In this document: one piece after another, positions 1 through 6,937 of the stretch | Numbering within the stretch: position 1 is the stretch's first letter | How the letters are laid out: the number at the start of each line of letters is the position of its first letter | Origin: Roseateles_B sp051857535 | GTDB taxonomy: Bacteria > Pseudomonadota > Gammaproteobacteria > Burkholderiales > Burkholderiaceae_C | Direction of reading: 5' to 3' | Length of the DNA: 64,000 bases | NCBI RefSeq assembly: GCF_051857535.1 | Contig: NZ_JBPZGY010000004.1 | Coordinates: 62,001 to 126,000, forward strand | The notes under the pieces: model-generated | The model's input: only the letters and a program-made list of their open reading frames with translations | What the model was told of the DNA's origin: nothing | The model's database searches: none | Program-made: the position numbers and the translations under genes

Positions 1-59
1 CCGGTGTGCAGGCTGACGCTGTAGGCGCCGAACAGTTCAAGGCGAAGCTGAACGTCCAT
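1..59 (-). CDS. 5' end of an unidentified protein, cut by the window edge
   Basis: An ATG at 59 reads leftwards off the window and begins MDVQLRLELFGAYSVSLHT. Only 19 codons are visible, so I cannot assign a family. A 16-bp perfect palindrome lies 67-82 bp upstream of this start and could be its operator. The 60-207 stretch between this start and the slyD-like terminator holds no other gene that I can see. Confidence 0.35.
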   Translation of the reverse strand, partial: MDVQLRLELFGAYSVSLHT

Positions 60-125
60 ATCGCTCGATGGCGCCTGCCTGCGCGGGCGCTCGTGAGAAC
101 CGCTGGGCTGGCGATCTTTACACAA

Positions 126-141
126 CTGCTCAATTGAGCAG
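126..141. promoter_or_regulatory. 16-bp perfect palindrome, candidate operator
   Basis: CTGCTCAATTGAGCAG is a perfect dyad. It lies between the terminator of the slyD-like gene and the start of the truncated gene that reads off the left edge. Size and position fit a TetR- or MarR-type dimer site, but that is inference; no regulator gene is visible here. Confidence 0.4.
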
Positions 142-207
142 CCCCCTACTGTCAGATCTAGCAGGGTCGAAGTTAGGGGTTTTCAAGACAGCCCGATTGC
201 GGTCCAG

Positions 208-234
208 AAAACAAAAAGGCTGCACGAGGCAGCC
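208..234 (-). terminator. Rho-independent terminator of the slyD-like gene
   Basis: On the minus strand a GGCTGCC/GCAGCC hairpin with a short loop is followed by TTTTTGTTTT, about 20 bp beyond the stop of the FKBP gene. Confidence 0.8.
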
Positions 235-256
235 TGTGAAGACGAGACGTCTGGCC

Positions 257-778
257 TCAGTGCAGCGCTTCCCCGGGGGGCGCTCCATTGACGATGCTGA
301 AGACCGCTTCACCGACCGAACCGGCTTCGATCTCTTCCTCGGTGGCTTCGCGGACATCGCGCACGCGCAGGTGCATGCGCAAGCCTACGCCGGCCAGGGG
401 ATGGTTGCCGTCCAGCACCACATGCTCGGGGTAGACCTCGGTGACGGTGTAGATCAGCTCCTGCGGCATGTCCTCGGTGGCGGCACCTTCGGGCAGGCCT
501 TCGAACTGCATGCCGACATCCACGTTCTCGGGCATCAGGCTGCGGGCTTCGAAGCAGACGAGCTGGGCGTCGTAGTCGCCGAAGGCATGTTCCGGGTCCA
601 GGGCCACGCTGGCCTCGAAGCCGGCTTCCTGGCCGGCTATGGCTTCTTCGACCTTGGCAAAGAGATCTTCGCCGCCGAAGAAGAACTCCAGCGGTTCGGC
701 CAGTTCATCGATCAGTTGGCCTTGGGCATCTTCCAGTCTCCAGCTCAGGGAGACGACGCAGGGGGCGGTGATTTGCAT
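257..778 (-). CDS. slyD: FKBP-type peptidyl-prolyl cis-trans isomerase, SlyD-like
   Basis: A 173-aa cytoplasmic prolyl isomerase and folding helper of the SlyD/FKBP family. The N-terminal FKBP half carries the usual GGEDL...EEAIAGQEAG stretch. An insert-in-flap segment follows (about residues 70-120), then the returning FKBP strand NHPLAGVGL. The His-rich metal-binding tail of E. coli SlyD is absent; the C-terminus is acidic instead. The ATG at 778 is chosen because the family homology begins there; upstream codons in frame are antisense to roxA. There is no Shine-Dalgarno. A GACAAT box at 785-790 lies 6 nt before the start, suggesting a leaderless transcript, mirrored by the divergent roxA. 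Confidence 0.85.
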   Translation of the reverse strand: MQITAPCVVSLSWRLEDAQGQLIDELAEPLEFFFGGEDLFAKVEEAIAGQEAGFEASVALDPEHAFGDYDAQLVCFEARSLMPENVDVGMQFEGLPEGAATEDMPQELIYTVTEVYPEHVVLDGNHPLAGVGLRMHLRVRDVREATEEEIEAGSVGEAVFSIVNGAPPGEALH

Positions 779-784
779 CCCGCG

Positions 785-790
785 ATTGTC
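785..790 (-). promoter_or_regulatory. Putative leaderless -10 box of slyD
   Basis: GACAAT on the minus strand ends 6 nt before the ATG at 778. No ribosome binding site lies between them. The same arrangement recurs at roxA, parE, the mksF-like gene, trhP and the GbsR gene. Confidence 0.4.
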
Positions 791-821
791 CCACGGCAAG
801 AGGACCGGGTTGCCGCGCGGC

Positions 822-827
822 GACAAT
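822..827 (+). promoter_or_regulatory. Putative leaderless -10 box of roxA
   Basis: GACAAT ends 6 nt before the ATG at 834. The 55-bp spacer between the two divergent genes holds both this box and the slyD one. No convincing -35 element is visible. Confidence 0.4.
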
Positions 828-833
828 GCGCGG

Positions 834-1967
834 ATGAACACAAGCCTCAAGACCCCGTTGCTGGGCGGCCTCAGCCCGGACCAATTCATGCGCAAGTACT
901 GGCAGCGCAAGCCCTTGCTGGTGCGCCAGGCCCTGCCTGGCATTCGCCCGCCGGCCAGCCGCAGCGAACTCGCCGCCTTGGCCGCCAGCGAGGACGTGGA
1001 GTCCCGCCTGGTGTCGCAATTCCAGGGCAAGTGGGCCCTCAAGCAGGGGCCGGTGGCCAAGCTGCCGCCCTGGAGCAAGCCCGGCTGGACCCTGCTGGTG
1101 CAAGGCCTGGACCTGCATGTGCAGGCGGCGCATGAGTTGCTGTCGCAGTTCCGCTTCGTGCCCGAGGCGCGGCTGGATGACCTGATGATCTCCTATGCCA
1201 GCGATGGCGGCGGTGTCGGCCCGCATTTCGATTCCTACGACGTCTTCCTGATCCAGGTCCATGGCAAGCGCCACTGGCGCATCGGCCGCCAAGGGCATGC
1301 CACGACGGGGATGCTGCGTCCTGACGTGCCGGTCAAGCTGCTGGCGGACTTCGAGCCCGAGCAGGAATTCACCCTGGAGCCGGGCGACATGCTCTACCTG
1401 CCGCCGGGCTGGGCGCACGACGGCATCGCCCTCGGCGAATGCATGACCTGCTCCGTGGGTTTTCGCACGCCCTGGCGCGCGGAGCTGGCCCGCGAGCTGC
1501 TGCAGCGGCTGATGGACGATGAGTCCCAGGCCTATGCCAACAAGATGTACGCCGACCCCAAGCAGCCCGCCACCGATGCGCCCGGTGCCATACCGCAGCA
1601 GTTGCTGGACTTCTCCCGCGATGCCTGCGAGCGTGCGCTGCGCGAGCCCCTTGCCCTGGAGCGCGCGCTTGGCGAGGCCCTGACTGAGCCCAAGCCCAAG
1701 GTCTTCTTCGAGACGGGCGACGCCCTGCCCAAGGGCGCGGCTGCGGTGCTGGATAGGCGCAGCCGGATGATGTATGACCGCGCCCATGTCTTCATCAACG
1801 GCGAGTCCTACCGTGCAGGCGGCCGCGATGCCACACTGATGCGTCGCCTGGCTGACCAGCGAGCCCTGAGCGCGCGTGAGGTGGCCCAGCTTTCCGAAGG
1901 CGCTCGCGAGCTGCTGGACCAGTGGGCGGAGGATGGCTGGGTGCAGGTGGACAGCGATCCGGCCTGA
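834..1967 (+). CDS. roxA: JmjC-type ribosomal protein L16 arginine hydroxylase (RoxA/YcfD family)
   Basis: A 377-aa 2-oxoglutarate/Fe(II) oxygenase. E. coli YcfD (RoxA), of very similar length, hydroxylates an arginine of ribosomal protein L16. The JmjC/cupin fold shows the metal-binding H131-x-D133 (GPHFDSYD) and the distal histidine about H195 (PPGWAHDG). The KYWQRKPLL start is typical of the family, and a C-terminal winged-helix region follows the cupin. The ATG at 834 matches the family start and is preceded by a GACAAT box but no Shine-Dalgarno. It is divergent from the slyD-like gene and followed 44 bp later by a DUF7931-like gene, probably in one operon. Substrate identity is inferred from the family. 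Confidence 0.88.
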   Translation: MNTSLKTPLLGGLSPDQFMRKYWQRKPLLVRQALPGIRPPASRSELAALAASEDVESRLVSQFQGKWALKQGPVAKLPPWSKPGWTLLVQGLDLHVQAAHELLSQFRFVPEARLDDLMISYASDGGGVGPHFDSYDVFLIQVHGKRHWRIGRQGHATTGMLRPDVPVKLLADFEPEQEFTLEPGDMLYLPPGWAHDGIALGECMTCSVGFRTPWRAELARELLQRLMDDESQAYANKMYADPKQPATDAPGAIPQQLLDFSRDACERALREPLALERALGEALTEPKPKVFFETGDALPKGAAAVLDRRSRMMYDRAHVFINGESYRAGGRDATLMRRLADQRALSAREVAQLSEGARELLDQWAEDGWVQVDSDPA

Positions 1968-2011
1968 GCCAGCCGCAGCGGCCAGGTCCCCAGCACTTGA
2001 AGGAGTAGCCC

Positions 2012-2554
2012 ATGGATGCAGCGAAGCACGCCCCGGTGGCCGCCACGACCTCCACCGACACCCCCACCGACAGCCTGCTCATCGAGGGGCAGGCCGCGGT
2101 GGAGGCCTCGCTTCTTGAGCAGCTGCTGCAAGCCTGCCGCGATGGTGCGCCCCAGATCTGCTGCTTCGACGCGGACTTCCTGCATTGGCCGCTGTCCAAC
2201 CCGCAGCTGCTGGAGGCCCTGCGGCAATGGGTGGCGCCGCACCGGCGCTTGCGGCTGCTGGCGCGGGACTACCAGGCCATGGCACGGCGTCATCCGCGTT
2301 TCGTGCAGTGGCGGCAGCTCTATGGCCACGTGGTGGAGGCCCGCCAACTGAGCGATGAAGGCCCCGTGGACCATCGGCGTCCGGCAGCCTTGCTGCTGGG
2401 GCGGGTGCCGCAACTGTGGCGGTTGATTGATGCACGGCAGGGGCGGGCGGTGATCGAGATGGACACCAGTGCGCATGGCGCCGCGCTTGAATGGTTTGAT
2501 GCGGTCTCGCAACGTTCCGAAGAATCCTTTGCCGCCAGTACTTTGGGACTTTAA
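2012..2554 (+). CDS. Conserved hypothetical protein, DUF7931-like
   Basis: A 180-aa soluble protein without signal peptide or membrane segment. After a low-complexity Thr-rich N-terminus (residues 1-25) it has an alternating hydrophobic core (CCFDADFLHWPLSN, RLRLLARDY). I recall proteins of this type (DUF7931) next to roxA-like cupins in Burkholderiales; the family call is from memory and the function is unknown. The phospholipase-D-like layout (a residue pair followed by RxxRLLxRDY) suggests a degenerate nucleotide-binding fold, which is speculation. A clear AAGGAG precedes the ATG at 2012. Confidence 0.7.
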   Translation: MDAAKHAPVAATTSTDTPTDSLLIEGQAAVEASLLEQLLQACRDGAPQICCFDADFLHWPLSNPQLLEALRQWVAPHRRLRLLARDYQAMARRHPRFVQWRQLYGHVVEARQLSDEGPVDHRRPAALLLGRVPQLWRLIDARQGRAVIEMDTSAHGAALEWFDAVSQRSEESFAASTLGL

Positions 2555-2580
2555 CTAGCGCCTAAAGCTGACGCTATAAT
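2551..2580 (+). promoter_or_regulatory. Sigma70-type promoter of the small lipoprotein gene
   Basis: TTAACT (2551-2556) and a consensus TATAAT (2575-2580) are separated by 18 bp. This is the best -10 box in the window. It predicts a start near 2587 and a leader of roughly 157 nt before the ATG at 2744. Confidence 0.6.
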
Positions 2581-2692
2581 TTCGGGCTAGGCGAGGGAAG
2601 CGCTCGAGGTTTCCACGTCTTGTTCTGCCGAGTTGATCATGGACGCCACCGTCAAAGACTAATTGTCAATGACGCAATCGTTTTGGCCGGCT

Positions 2693-2720
2693 CGAAGAAT
2701 TACCGGTAATTGAATCTTCG
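2693..2720 (+). promoter_or_regulatory. Leader hairpin/palindrome upstream of the lipoprotein
   Basis: A 14-bp perfect palindrome, AATTACCGGTAATT (2698-2711), is flanked by a second pair of arms, CGAAGA (2693-2698) and TCTTCG (2715-2720). Together they form one stem with a 3-nt bulge, 24 nt before the start codon. It could be an RNA hairpin masking the leader or a DNA operator. Confidence 0.4.
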
Positions 2721-2743
2721 TCTAATAGATCTTGAGGACAAGT

Positions 2744-2947
2744 ATGAATAAGTCGATCCTGTTGGCTTCCCTGCTGGCTGCTGCTGCCCTGACCGCTTGC
2801 GGCAAGAAGGCTGAAGAAGCTCCCGCTGCTGCTCCGGCTCCTGCCGCTGCTCCGGCTCCTGCTGCTTCGGAAGCTGCTTCGGCTCCCGCTGCTGACGCTT
2901 CGGCTCCTGCCGCTGCTGACGCTGCCTCTGCTGCCGCCAGCAAGTAA
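2744..2947 (+). CDS. Small Ala/Pro-rich lipoprotein
   Basis: 67 aa. A lipoprotein signal peptide (MNKSILLASLLAAAALTAC) places the lipidated cysteine at residue 19 in the lipobox LTAC. The mature part starts GKKAEEAP and then consists almost only of Ala, Pro, Ser, Glu and Asp in short repeats (APAPAA, SAPAADA). That resembles a flexible, extended periplasmic linker rather than a folded domain. Start chosen at 2744 because GAGGACA lies 5 nt upstream; an in-frame start 4 codons earlier lacks this. It has its own strong promoter, a structured leader and a terminator, so it is a monocistronic, probably highly expressed gene of unknown role. Confidence 0.75.
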   Translation: MNKSILLASLLAAAALTACGKKAEEAPAAAPAPAAAPAPAASEAASAPAADASAPAAADAASAAASK

Positions 2948-2970
2948 TCGGATCCCCGGTTCAGGAAGAA

Positions 2971-3000
2971 CCGCCGTGCCGCAAGGCCGGCGGTTTTTTC
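2971..3000 (+). terminator. Rho-independent terminator of the small lipoprotein
   Basis: A CCGCCG/CGGCGG stem with GC-rich inner pairing is followed by TTTTTTC, about 25 bp after the stop codon. Confidence 0.85.
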
Positions 3001-3096
3001 TTGTCTGTACGTTTCGTACACCCTGGGTCGCGGGGCTTGATCCACCCATGGCGCAAGGGATGCGCACGGCGTGCGAAGGCATCGAGTGCTGGCTAA

Positions 3097-3131
3097 GAAA
3101 AAGCCCCTGAGGCTTGAGCGTCAGGGGCTTT
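3097..3131. terminator. Terminator of bamC, usable in both directions
   Basis: AAAAAGCCCCTGA and TCAGGGGCTTT form a 10-11 bp stem around a 10-nt loop. The minus-strand reading ends in GGGGCTTTTTC, 40 bp beyond the bamC stop. Confidence 0.85.
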
Positions 3132-3169
3132 GATGCGGGGAACGCGCGGAGCTTCCTGCTCCGTCCGTC

Positions 3170-4315
3170 TCACCGAAGGTCTTCCTGCAGCAGCGACAGG
3201 ATGCGCTTGGCGTTGTCGTCCGTCTGTTGCACACCCTGGCTGTCGGTGATGCTCACCACCGTCTTGCCGCCCTCGCTCTTCACGAGCACGCGGTAGCGGT
3301 TGGCGGTCGCGGTCTTGCCCAAGCCGAAGAGGCGGGAGAAGAAGTTGGGCTCTTCCTTGCCCACCAGGTTGGGGTCGGCGTAGCGCAGGAAGAACAGGCC
3401 CAGCTTGCGGTCGCGGTCCTCGACGGTGAAGCCGTGGCGATCCAGCGATTGCCCGACGCGGCGCCAGGCGCGGTCGAAGTCTTCGTTGATGCTCAGGCTG
3501 GTCGGTACCTCGGCCAGGCTGCGGGCAGTGGGTTCTGCCGCCAGCTTGGTGGTGCTGGCACTGCCGGCGTTGGCCTGCAGGGCTTCCTTGGCTTGCGCCT
3601 CGCGGCCGCCCAGCTTCAGCATCAGACGGGAGAGCATCTCGCCTTCCAGCGAGGGATCGGCCGGGCGGGGCTGCCACACGGTCTGGTCGCGCTGCTGGCT
3701 GGTGTAAACCTCCTGCATGCCGCGGTGGTAGATCGTGATCTCAGTGCCGCCGTTGACGCGCTCGACGCGGGTGCGGTACTTGTCGCGCTCGCCGGTGGAG
3801 TAAAGGTTGTCCAGGGCCTGGCCGATGGTACGGCGGATGAAGTCCAGGGGCAGCTTGGCGCGGTTTTCGGCCCAGCTGGTTTCCATGACGCCCACTTCCG
3901 CCTGCTCGTTGGCGATCTCGAAGCCCATGCCTGTCCAGAAGCCGCGCACCTGGGGCCACAGCTGCTCAGGCGTCAGGCTGCTGCGCAGCACGCGCTGGCC
4001 ATTGACGCGCTCGAGCTTGATGTCGCCCACGGCATTGAGTGCCACGTTGGCGGCGCCGCCTGTGGCGCTGGTCCGAGGGGTGGCCTTCTGGTTGGCCATC
4101 TCGGAGGCCGTGACCACGCCGCCGGTGTTTCGGCGTTCCTGGTTCAGCTGTGTCAGGTCCGGCGGCACGTCCAGGCCACTCGTCTGCTTGGCTCCAGTGC
4201 GGTAGTCGACCTTGTCGGTGCCGATCATGCCTTCGATGGAACTGCAGGCCGTCAGCGAGACCAGGACAAGACCGCAGGCAAGGCCCTTGGTCGGGGCAAA
4301 AAGAGAACGAGTCAC
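3170..4315 (-). CDS. bamC: Outer membrane assembly lipoprotein BamC (NlpB/DapX)
   Basis: About 381 aa. A lipoprotein of the BAM complex that inserts beta-barrel proteins into the outer membrane. The signal peptide ends in LVSLTAC, then the long unstructured N-terminal segment typical of BamC is followed by two helix-grip domains (about 90-200 and 270-375). I choose the GTG at 4315 because GGAG lies 9 nt upstream; the ATG at 4324 would abut that GGAG with no spacing. It lies 75 bp downstream of dapA, the same dapA-nlpB order as in E. coli, which supports the call although the sequence is divergent. Confidence 0.85.
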   Translation of the reverse strand: MTRSLFAPTKGLACGLVLVSLTACSSIEGMIGTDKVDYRTGAKQTSGLDVPPDLTQLNQERRNTGGVVTASEMANQKATPRTSATGGAANVALNAVGDIKLERVNGQRVLRSSLTPEQLWPQVRGFWTGMGFEIANEQAEVGVMETSWAENRAKLPLDFIRRTIGQALDNLYSTGERDKYRTRVERVNGGTEITIYHRGMQEVYTSQQRDQTVWQPRPADPSLEGEMLSRLMLKLGGREAQAKEALQANAGSASTTKLAAEPTARSLAEVPTSLSINEDFDRAWRRVGQSLDRHGFTVEDRDRKLGLFFLRYADPNLVGKEEPNFFSRLFGLGKTATANRYRVLVKSEGGKTVVSITDSQGVQQTDDNAKRILSLLQEDLR

Positions 4316-4389
4316 GCTAGACATCTCCAAGAGAACACGGGCGGTGTTGTACCGCAGATTTGCACCAAATCCGCGGCTCACACCTCAAA

Positions 4390-5271
4390 TCACAGCAGGC
4401 CGCCTTCGCGCAGGGCCTGTTCGACGCTGGCCTGGCCCGCCGCAGTCAGCGGCGTGATGGGCAGGCGCAGTCCGGCCTTGCAGCGGCCCAGGCGCGCCAG
4501 GGCCCACTTGGTGGGCGCCGGGCTGGGTTCGCAGAACAGCTGCTTGTGCAGGCTCAGCAACTGGAAGTGGATGCGGGTGGCCTCCTTGACATCGCCAGCC
4601 AGCGCCGCCTTGCACAGCTGGTGCATGGCGCGCGGCGCGACGTTGGCCGTCACGCTGACATTGCCATGGCCGCCCAGCAGCATCAGGGCGATGGCGGTGC
4701 CGTCGTCACCCGAATAGATGTGGAAGCTCGGGGGGGCGTTCTTGATCAGGTAGGCGGCACGTTCGATGTTGCCGCTGGCTTCCTTGACGCCGATGACGCC
4801 GGGCAGGCTGGCGCAGCGCAGGGCGGTGTCCGGGCTCATGTCCGCCACGGTGCGGCCGGGCACGTTGTAGAGCATCATGGGGATGTCCACGGCCTCGGCA
4901 ATCGCCTTGTAGTGCAGGTAGATGCCTTCCTGCGAGGGCTTGTTGTAGTAGGGCACGACCGACAGCGTGCAGTCGGCGCCCACGGACTTGGCGTAGCGGC
5001 TGAGGTTGATGGCCTCGGCCGTGCTGTTGGCACCGGTGCCGGCCATGATGGGCACGCGCTTGGCTGCGTGCTCTACCGCCACGCGGATGATTTCGCAGTG
5101 CTCGTCCACCGTGACGGTGGGCGATTCACCCGTGGTGCCGACCACGCCGATGCAGTCCGTGCCTTCGGCGATGTGCCAGTCGATCAGTCGGCGCAGGGCG
5201 TCATAGTCGACGCTGCCGTCTTCCTGCATCGGGGTCACCAGAGCCACGATGCTGCCAAGAATCGGTTTCAT
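4390..5271 (-). CDS. dapA: 4-hydroxy-tetrahydrodipicolinate synthase
   Basis: 293 aa, full length. Condenses pyruvate with aspartate semialdehyde, the first committed step to diaminopimelate and lysine. Visible active-site residues are the GTTGES motif (T46-T47), Y135 in LYNVPGR, and the Schiff-base lysine K163 in GVKEASG. GAGGAA lies 6 nt before the ATG. A 12-bp palindrome overlaps the leader at 5285-5296. bamC follows in the same direction, and a methyltransferase lies 61 bp upstream. Confidence 0.97.
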   Translation of the reverse strand: MKPILGSIVALVTPMQEDGSVDYDALRRLIDWHIAEGTDCIGVVGTTGESPTVTVDEHCEIIRVAVEHAAKRVPIMAGTGANSTAEAINLSRYAKSVGADCTLSVVPYYNKPSQEGIYLHYKAIAEAVDIPMMLYNVPGRTVADMSPDTALRCASLPGVIGVKEASGNIERAAYLIKNAPPSFHIYSGDDGTAIALMLLGGHGNVSVTANVAPRAMHQLCKAALAGDVKEATRIHFQLLSLHKQLFCEPSPAPTKWALARLGRCKAGLRLPITPLTAAGQASVEQALREGGLL

Positions 5272-5284
5272 GAGGGTTCCTCGT

Positions 5285-5296
5285 AATCAGCTGATT
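5285..5296. promoter_or_regulatory. 12-bp perfect palindrome upstream of dapA
   Basis: AATCAGCTGATT lies 14 bp before the dapA start, just upstream of its Shine-Dalgarno. It could be a small operator or chance. Confidence 0.25.
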
Positions 5297-5332
5297 CTAC
5301 TGAAGCGCCGGAGGGGTCTGGCCGGTCCGGCT

Positions 5333-5902
5333 TCAGGGTAAGTGATAGCGGGCCTGCAGGTCGCCCGGCGTTCGCTCGCGAACGGCGGCAACGCGCTGGA
5401 TCTGCCGCGGGTTGACGCTCGCGCCATCGCCATCGGCGAAGCCGTCTTCGTAGGCCACGATGCGCAGGCCTCGGGCGGCTTCGAGCAGTTCGCCGTGGCG
5501 CAGCAGGAAGTCAGGGCGCGAGGGCCGGCCCAGCAACTGGTGGCCGTCGGCGAAAGTCTCGTAGACCAGCCAGCCCCCCGGCCCCACCGCCTCGACGATG
5601 CGCGGCAGCAGCGGGCGCCACAGGTAATTCGTCACCAGCACGAGGTCGAAGCGCCGCTCGCCCAGGGGCCAGGGCGCGCCTTCCAGGTCAGCCTCGATCA
5701 GCTCGGCGCCGCTGTCGCGCAGGCCGGCCAGGGCCTGGGCATCGCGGTCCACGGCGCAGACCTGCAGCCCGCGCCTGCGCAGCCAGTGCACATGGCGGCC
5801 GCTGCCGCAGGCCAGGTCCAGGGCGGTCTGTCCGGCGCTGAAATGGCGCTGCCAGCGCAGGAGCCAGGGCGACGGTGCGGCGGGGAGGGTCAGGTCTTGC
5901 AT
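5333..5902 (-). CDS. SAM-dependent class I methyltransferase
   Basis: 189 aa, Rossmann-type methyltransferase. Motif I LDLACGSGRHVHWL is at about residues 28-41, the acidic end of strand 2 is AVDRD, and motif IV is DLVLVTNYLWRPLL. The closing GPGGWLVYETFADG resembles TehB/UbiE-like small-molecule methyltransferases. Substrate unknown. The N-terminus MQDLTLP is encoded exactly by one copy of the dispersed 14-bp repeat (5887-5900). It sits 27 bp downstream of the SDR gene and 61 bp upstream of dapA on the same strand, so may share their transcript. Confidence 0.8.
   Translation of the reverse strand: MQDLTLPAAPSPWLLRWQRHFSAGQTALDLACGSGRHVHWLRRRGLQVCAVDRDAQALAGLRDSGAELIEADLEGAPWPLGERRFDLVLVTNYLWRPLLPRIVEAVGPGGWLVYETFADGHQLLGRPSRPDFLLRHGELLEAARGLRIVAYEDGFADGDGASVNPRQIQRVAAVRERTPGDLQARYHLP
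5887..5900 (+). repeat. Dispersed 14-bp repeat, exact copy 1
   Basis: GGGTCAGGTCTTGC. It overlaps the start of the methyltransferase gene (read on the other strand as codons for QDLT). Confidence 0.7.
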
Positions 5903-5929
5903 GAGGGCATGAGGCGGTGTGCGGCAGGC

Positions 5930-6724
5930 TCAGTGCTGCTTGTTGAGGGCCTTGCGAGCCAGCCGGTCGACCACGCCCGGGGCGATCAGCTTGAGCCAGC
6001 GTCCCAGGCGGCCCTTGGCGCTCATGACGATGTCTCGCTCGCGCTGCAGGGTGCCGTCCAGGATGAGCCGGGCGCAGGTGTCCACGCTCATGGCACCGCG
6101 TTCGTCCAGGCCGCTGCGGCCAGCGGGCTGGCCATTGGCGCCAAAGCCTCGGTAGCGAATCTCGGTGGCCACTACACCGGGGTAGGCGATGGTGACCGAG
6201 ACCCCTGCCGGCGCCAGCTCCACCCGCAGAGCTTCGAAGAAGCCGGTCATGGCGAACTTGGTCGCGCTGTAGGCGGTGCGCCCCGGCACGCCCACCAGGC
6301 CGGCCAGGCTGGAGACCGCCACCAGCCGCCCCTGGCTGGCCTTGAGCCAGGGCAGGGCGGCGTGGCTGCACCAGACGGCACTCCAGTGGTTGACGCGCAT
6401 CAGCTGCTCGTACCAGGCAAGGTCCTGAACTTCCTCCAGCAACGCGTGGGCCGACATCCCGGCATTGTTGACCAGCACGTCGATACCCCCGAACGCCTCG
6501 GTCGCGGCCCGGATCAGGCCCTGGCAGGCGGCCTGCTCGGCGAGATCGGCGGCATGCACCTTGACGGTGGCGCCCAGCGCTTCGCAGTGTGCAGCGACGG
6601 CCTGGAGCTTGGGCAGTTGCCGCCCGCTGAGAACCAGGCTCAGGGTCTTGCCCTGGCGCTCGGCCCATTGCCGGGCCAGTTCGGCGCCTATGCCATCGGA
6701 GGCGCCGGTGATGATGACGATCAT
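5930..6724 (-). CDS. SDR family NAD(P)-dependent oxidoreductase
   Basis: 264 aa classical short-chain dehydrogenase. Cofactor motif TGASDGIG is at residues 6-13, NNAG near residue 88, catalytic Ser in AVSSLAG and YSATK (Tyr-x-x-x-Lys) near residue 155. The C-terminal hydrophobic/basic segment (GRLGRWLKLIAPGVVDRLARKAL) is common in membrane-associated DltE/YdfG-like enzymes. The ATG at 6724 starts directly with the nucleotide-binding strand MIVIITG and has AGGA upstream. Substrate unknown. Probable operon with the small membrane protein upstream and the methyltransferase downstream. Confidence 0.88.
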   Translation of the reverse strand: MIVIITGASDGIGAELARQWAERQGKTLSLVLSGRQLPKLQAVAAHCEALGATVKVHAADLAEQAACQGLIRAATEAFGGIDVLVNNAGMSAHALLEEVQDLAWYEQLMRVNHWSAVWCSHAALPWLKASQGRLVAVSSLAGLVGVPGRTAYSATKFAMTGFFEALRVELAPAGVSVTIAYPGVVATEIRYRGFGANGQPAGRSGLDERGAMSVDTCARLILDGTLQRERDIVMSAKGRLGRWLKLIAPGVVDRLARKALNKQH

Positions 6725-6786
6725 GGAGGGTCCTGCAGAGGGTGTTGCGCCGTGAGTCCGACGGGTCCTGGCGTTTGCGCCAGGCC

Positions 6787-6933
6787 TCAGAAGCAGCTCA
6801 GCAGCTGGTTGCTCAGCTGCAGCATCAGGGTCGGGTCCTGGTAAGCCGCGAAGGCCAGCAGCAGCGCGAGCGCGATCATGCCTCGCAGCAGCCAAACCCG
6901 CCAGGGTGCGCGCAGCCGCGGCTGTCCCCTCAT
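6787..6933 (-). CDS. 48-aa putative single-pass membrane protein
   Basis: A short frame encodes an Arg-rich N-terminus (MRGQPRLRAPWRVWLLRG), a hydrophobic helix (residues 19-31, MIALALLLAFAAY) and a short polar/hydrophobic tail ending LLSCF. It begins 4 bp after the stop of the MFS permease and lies 62 bp before the SDR gene, all on one strand, so translational coupling is plausible. The positive-inside pattern predicts a cytoplasmic N-terminus. I do not recognise the family. Confidence 0.5.
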   Translation of the reverse strand: MRGQPRLRAPWRVWLLRGMIALALLLAFAAYQDPTLMLQLSNQLLSCF

Positions 6934-6937
6934 GGCG

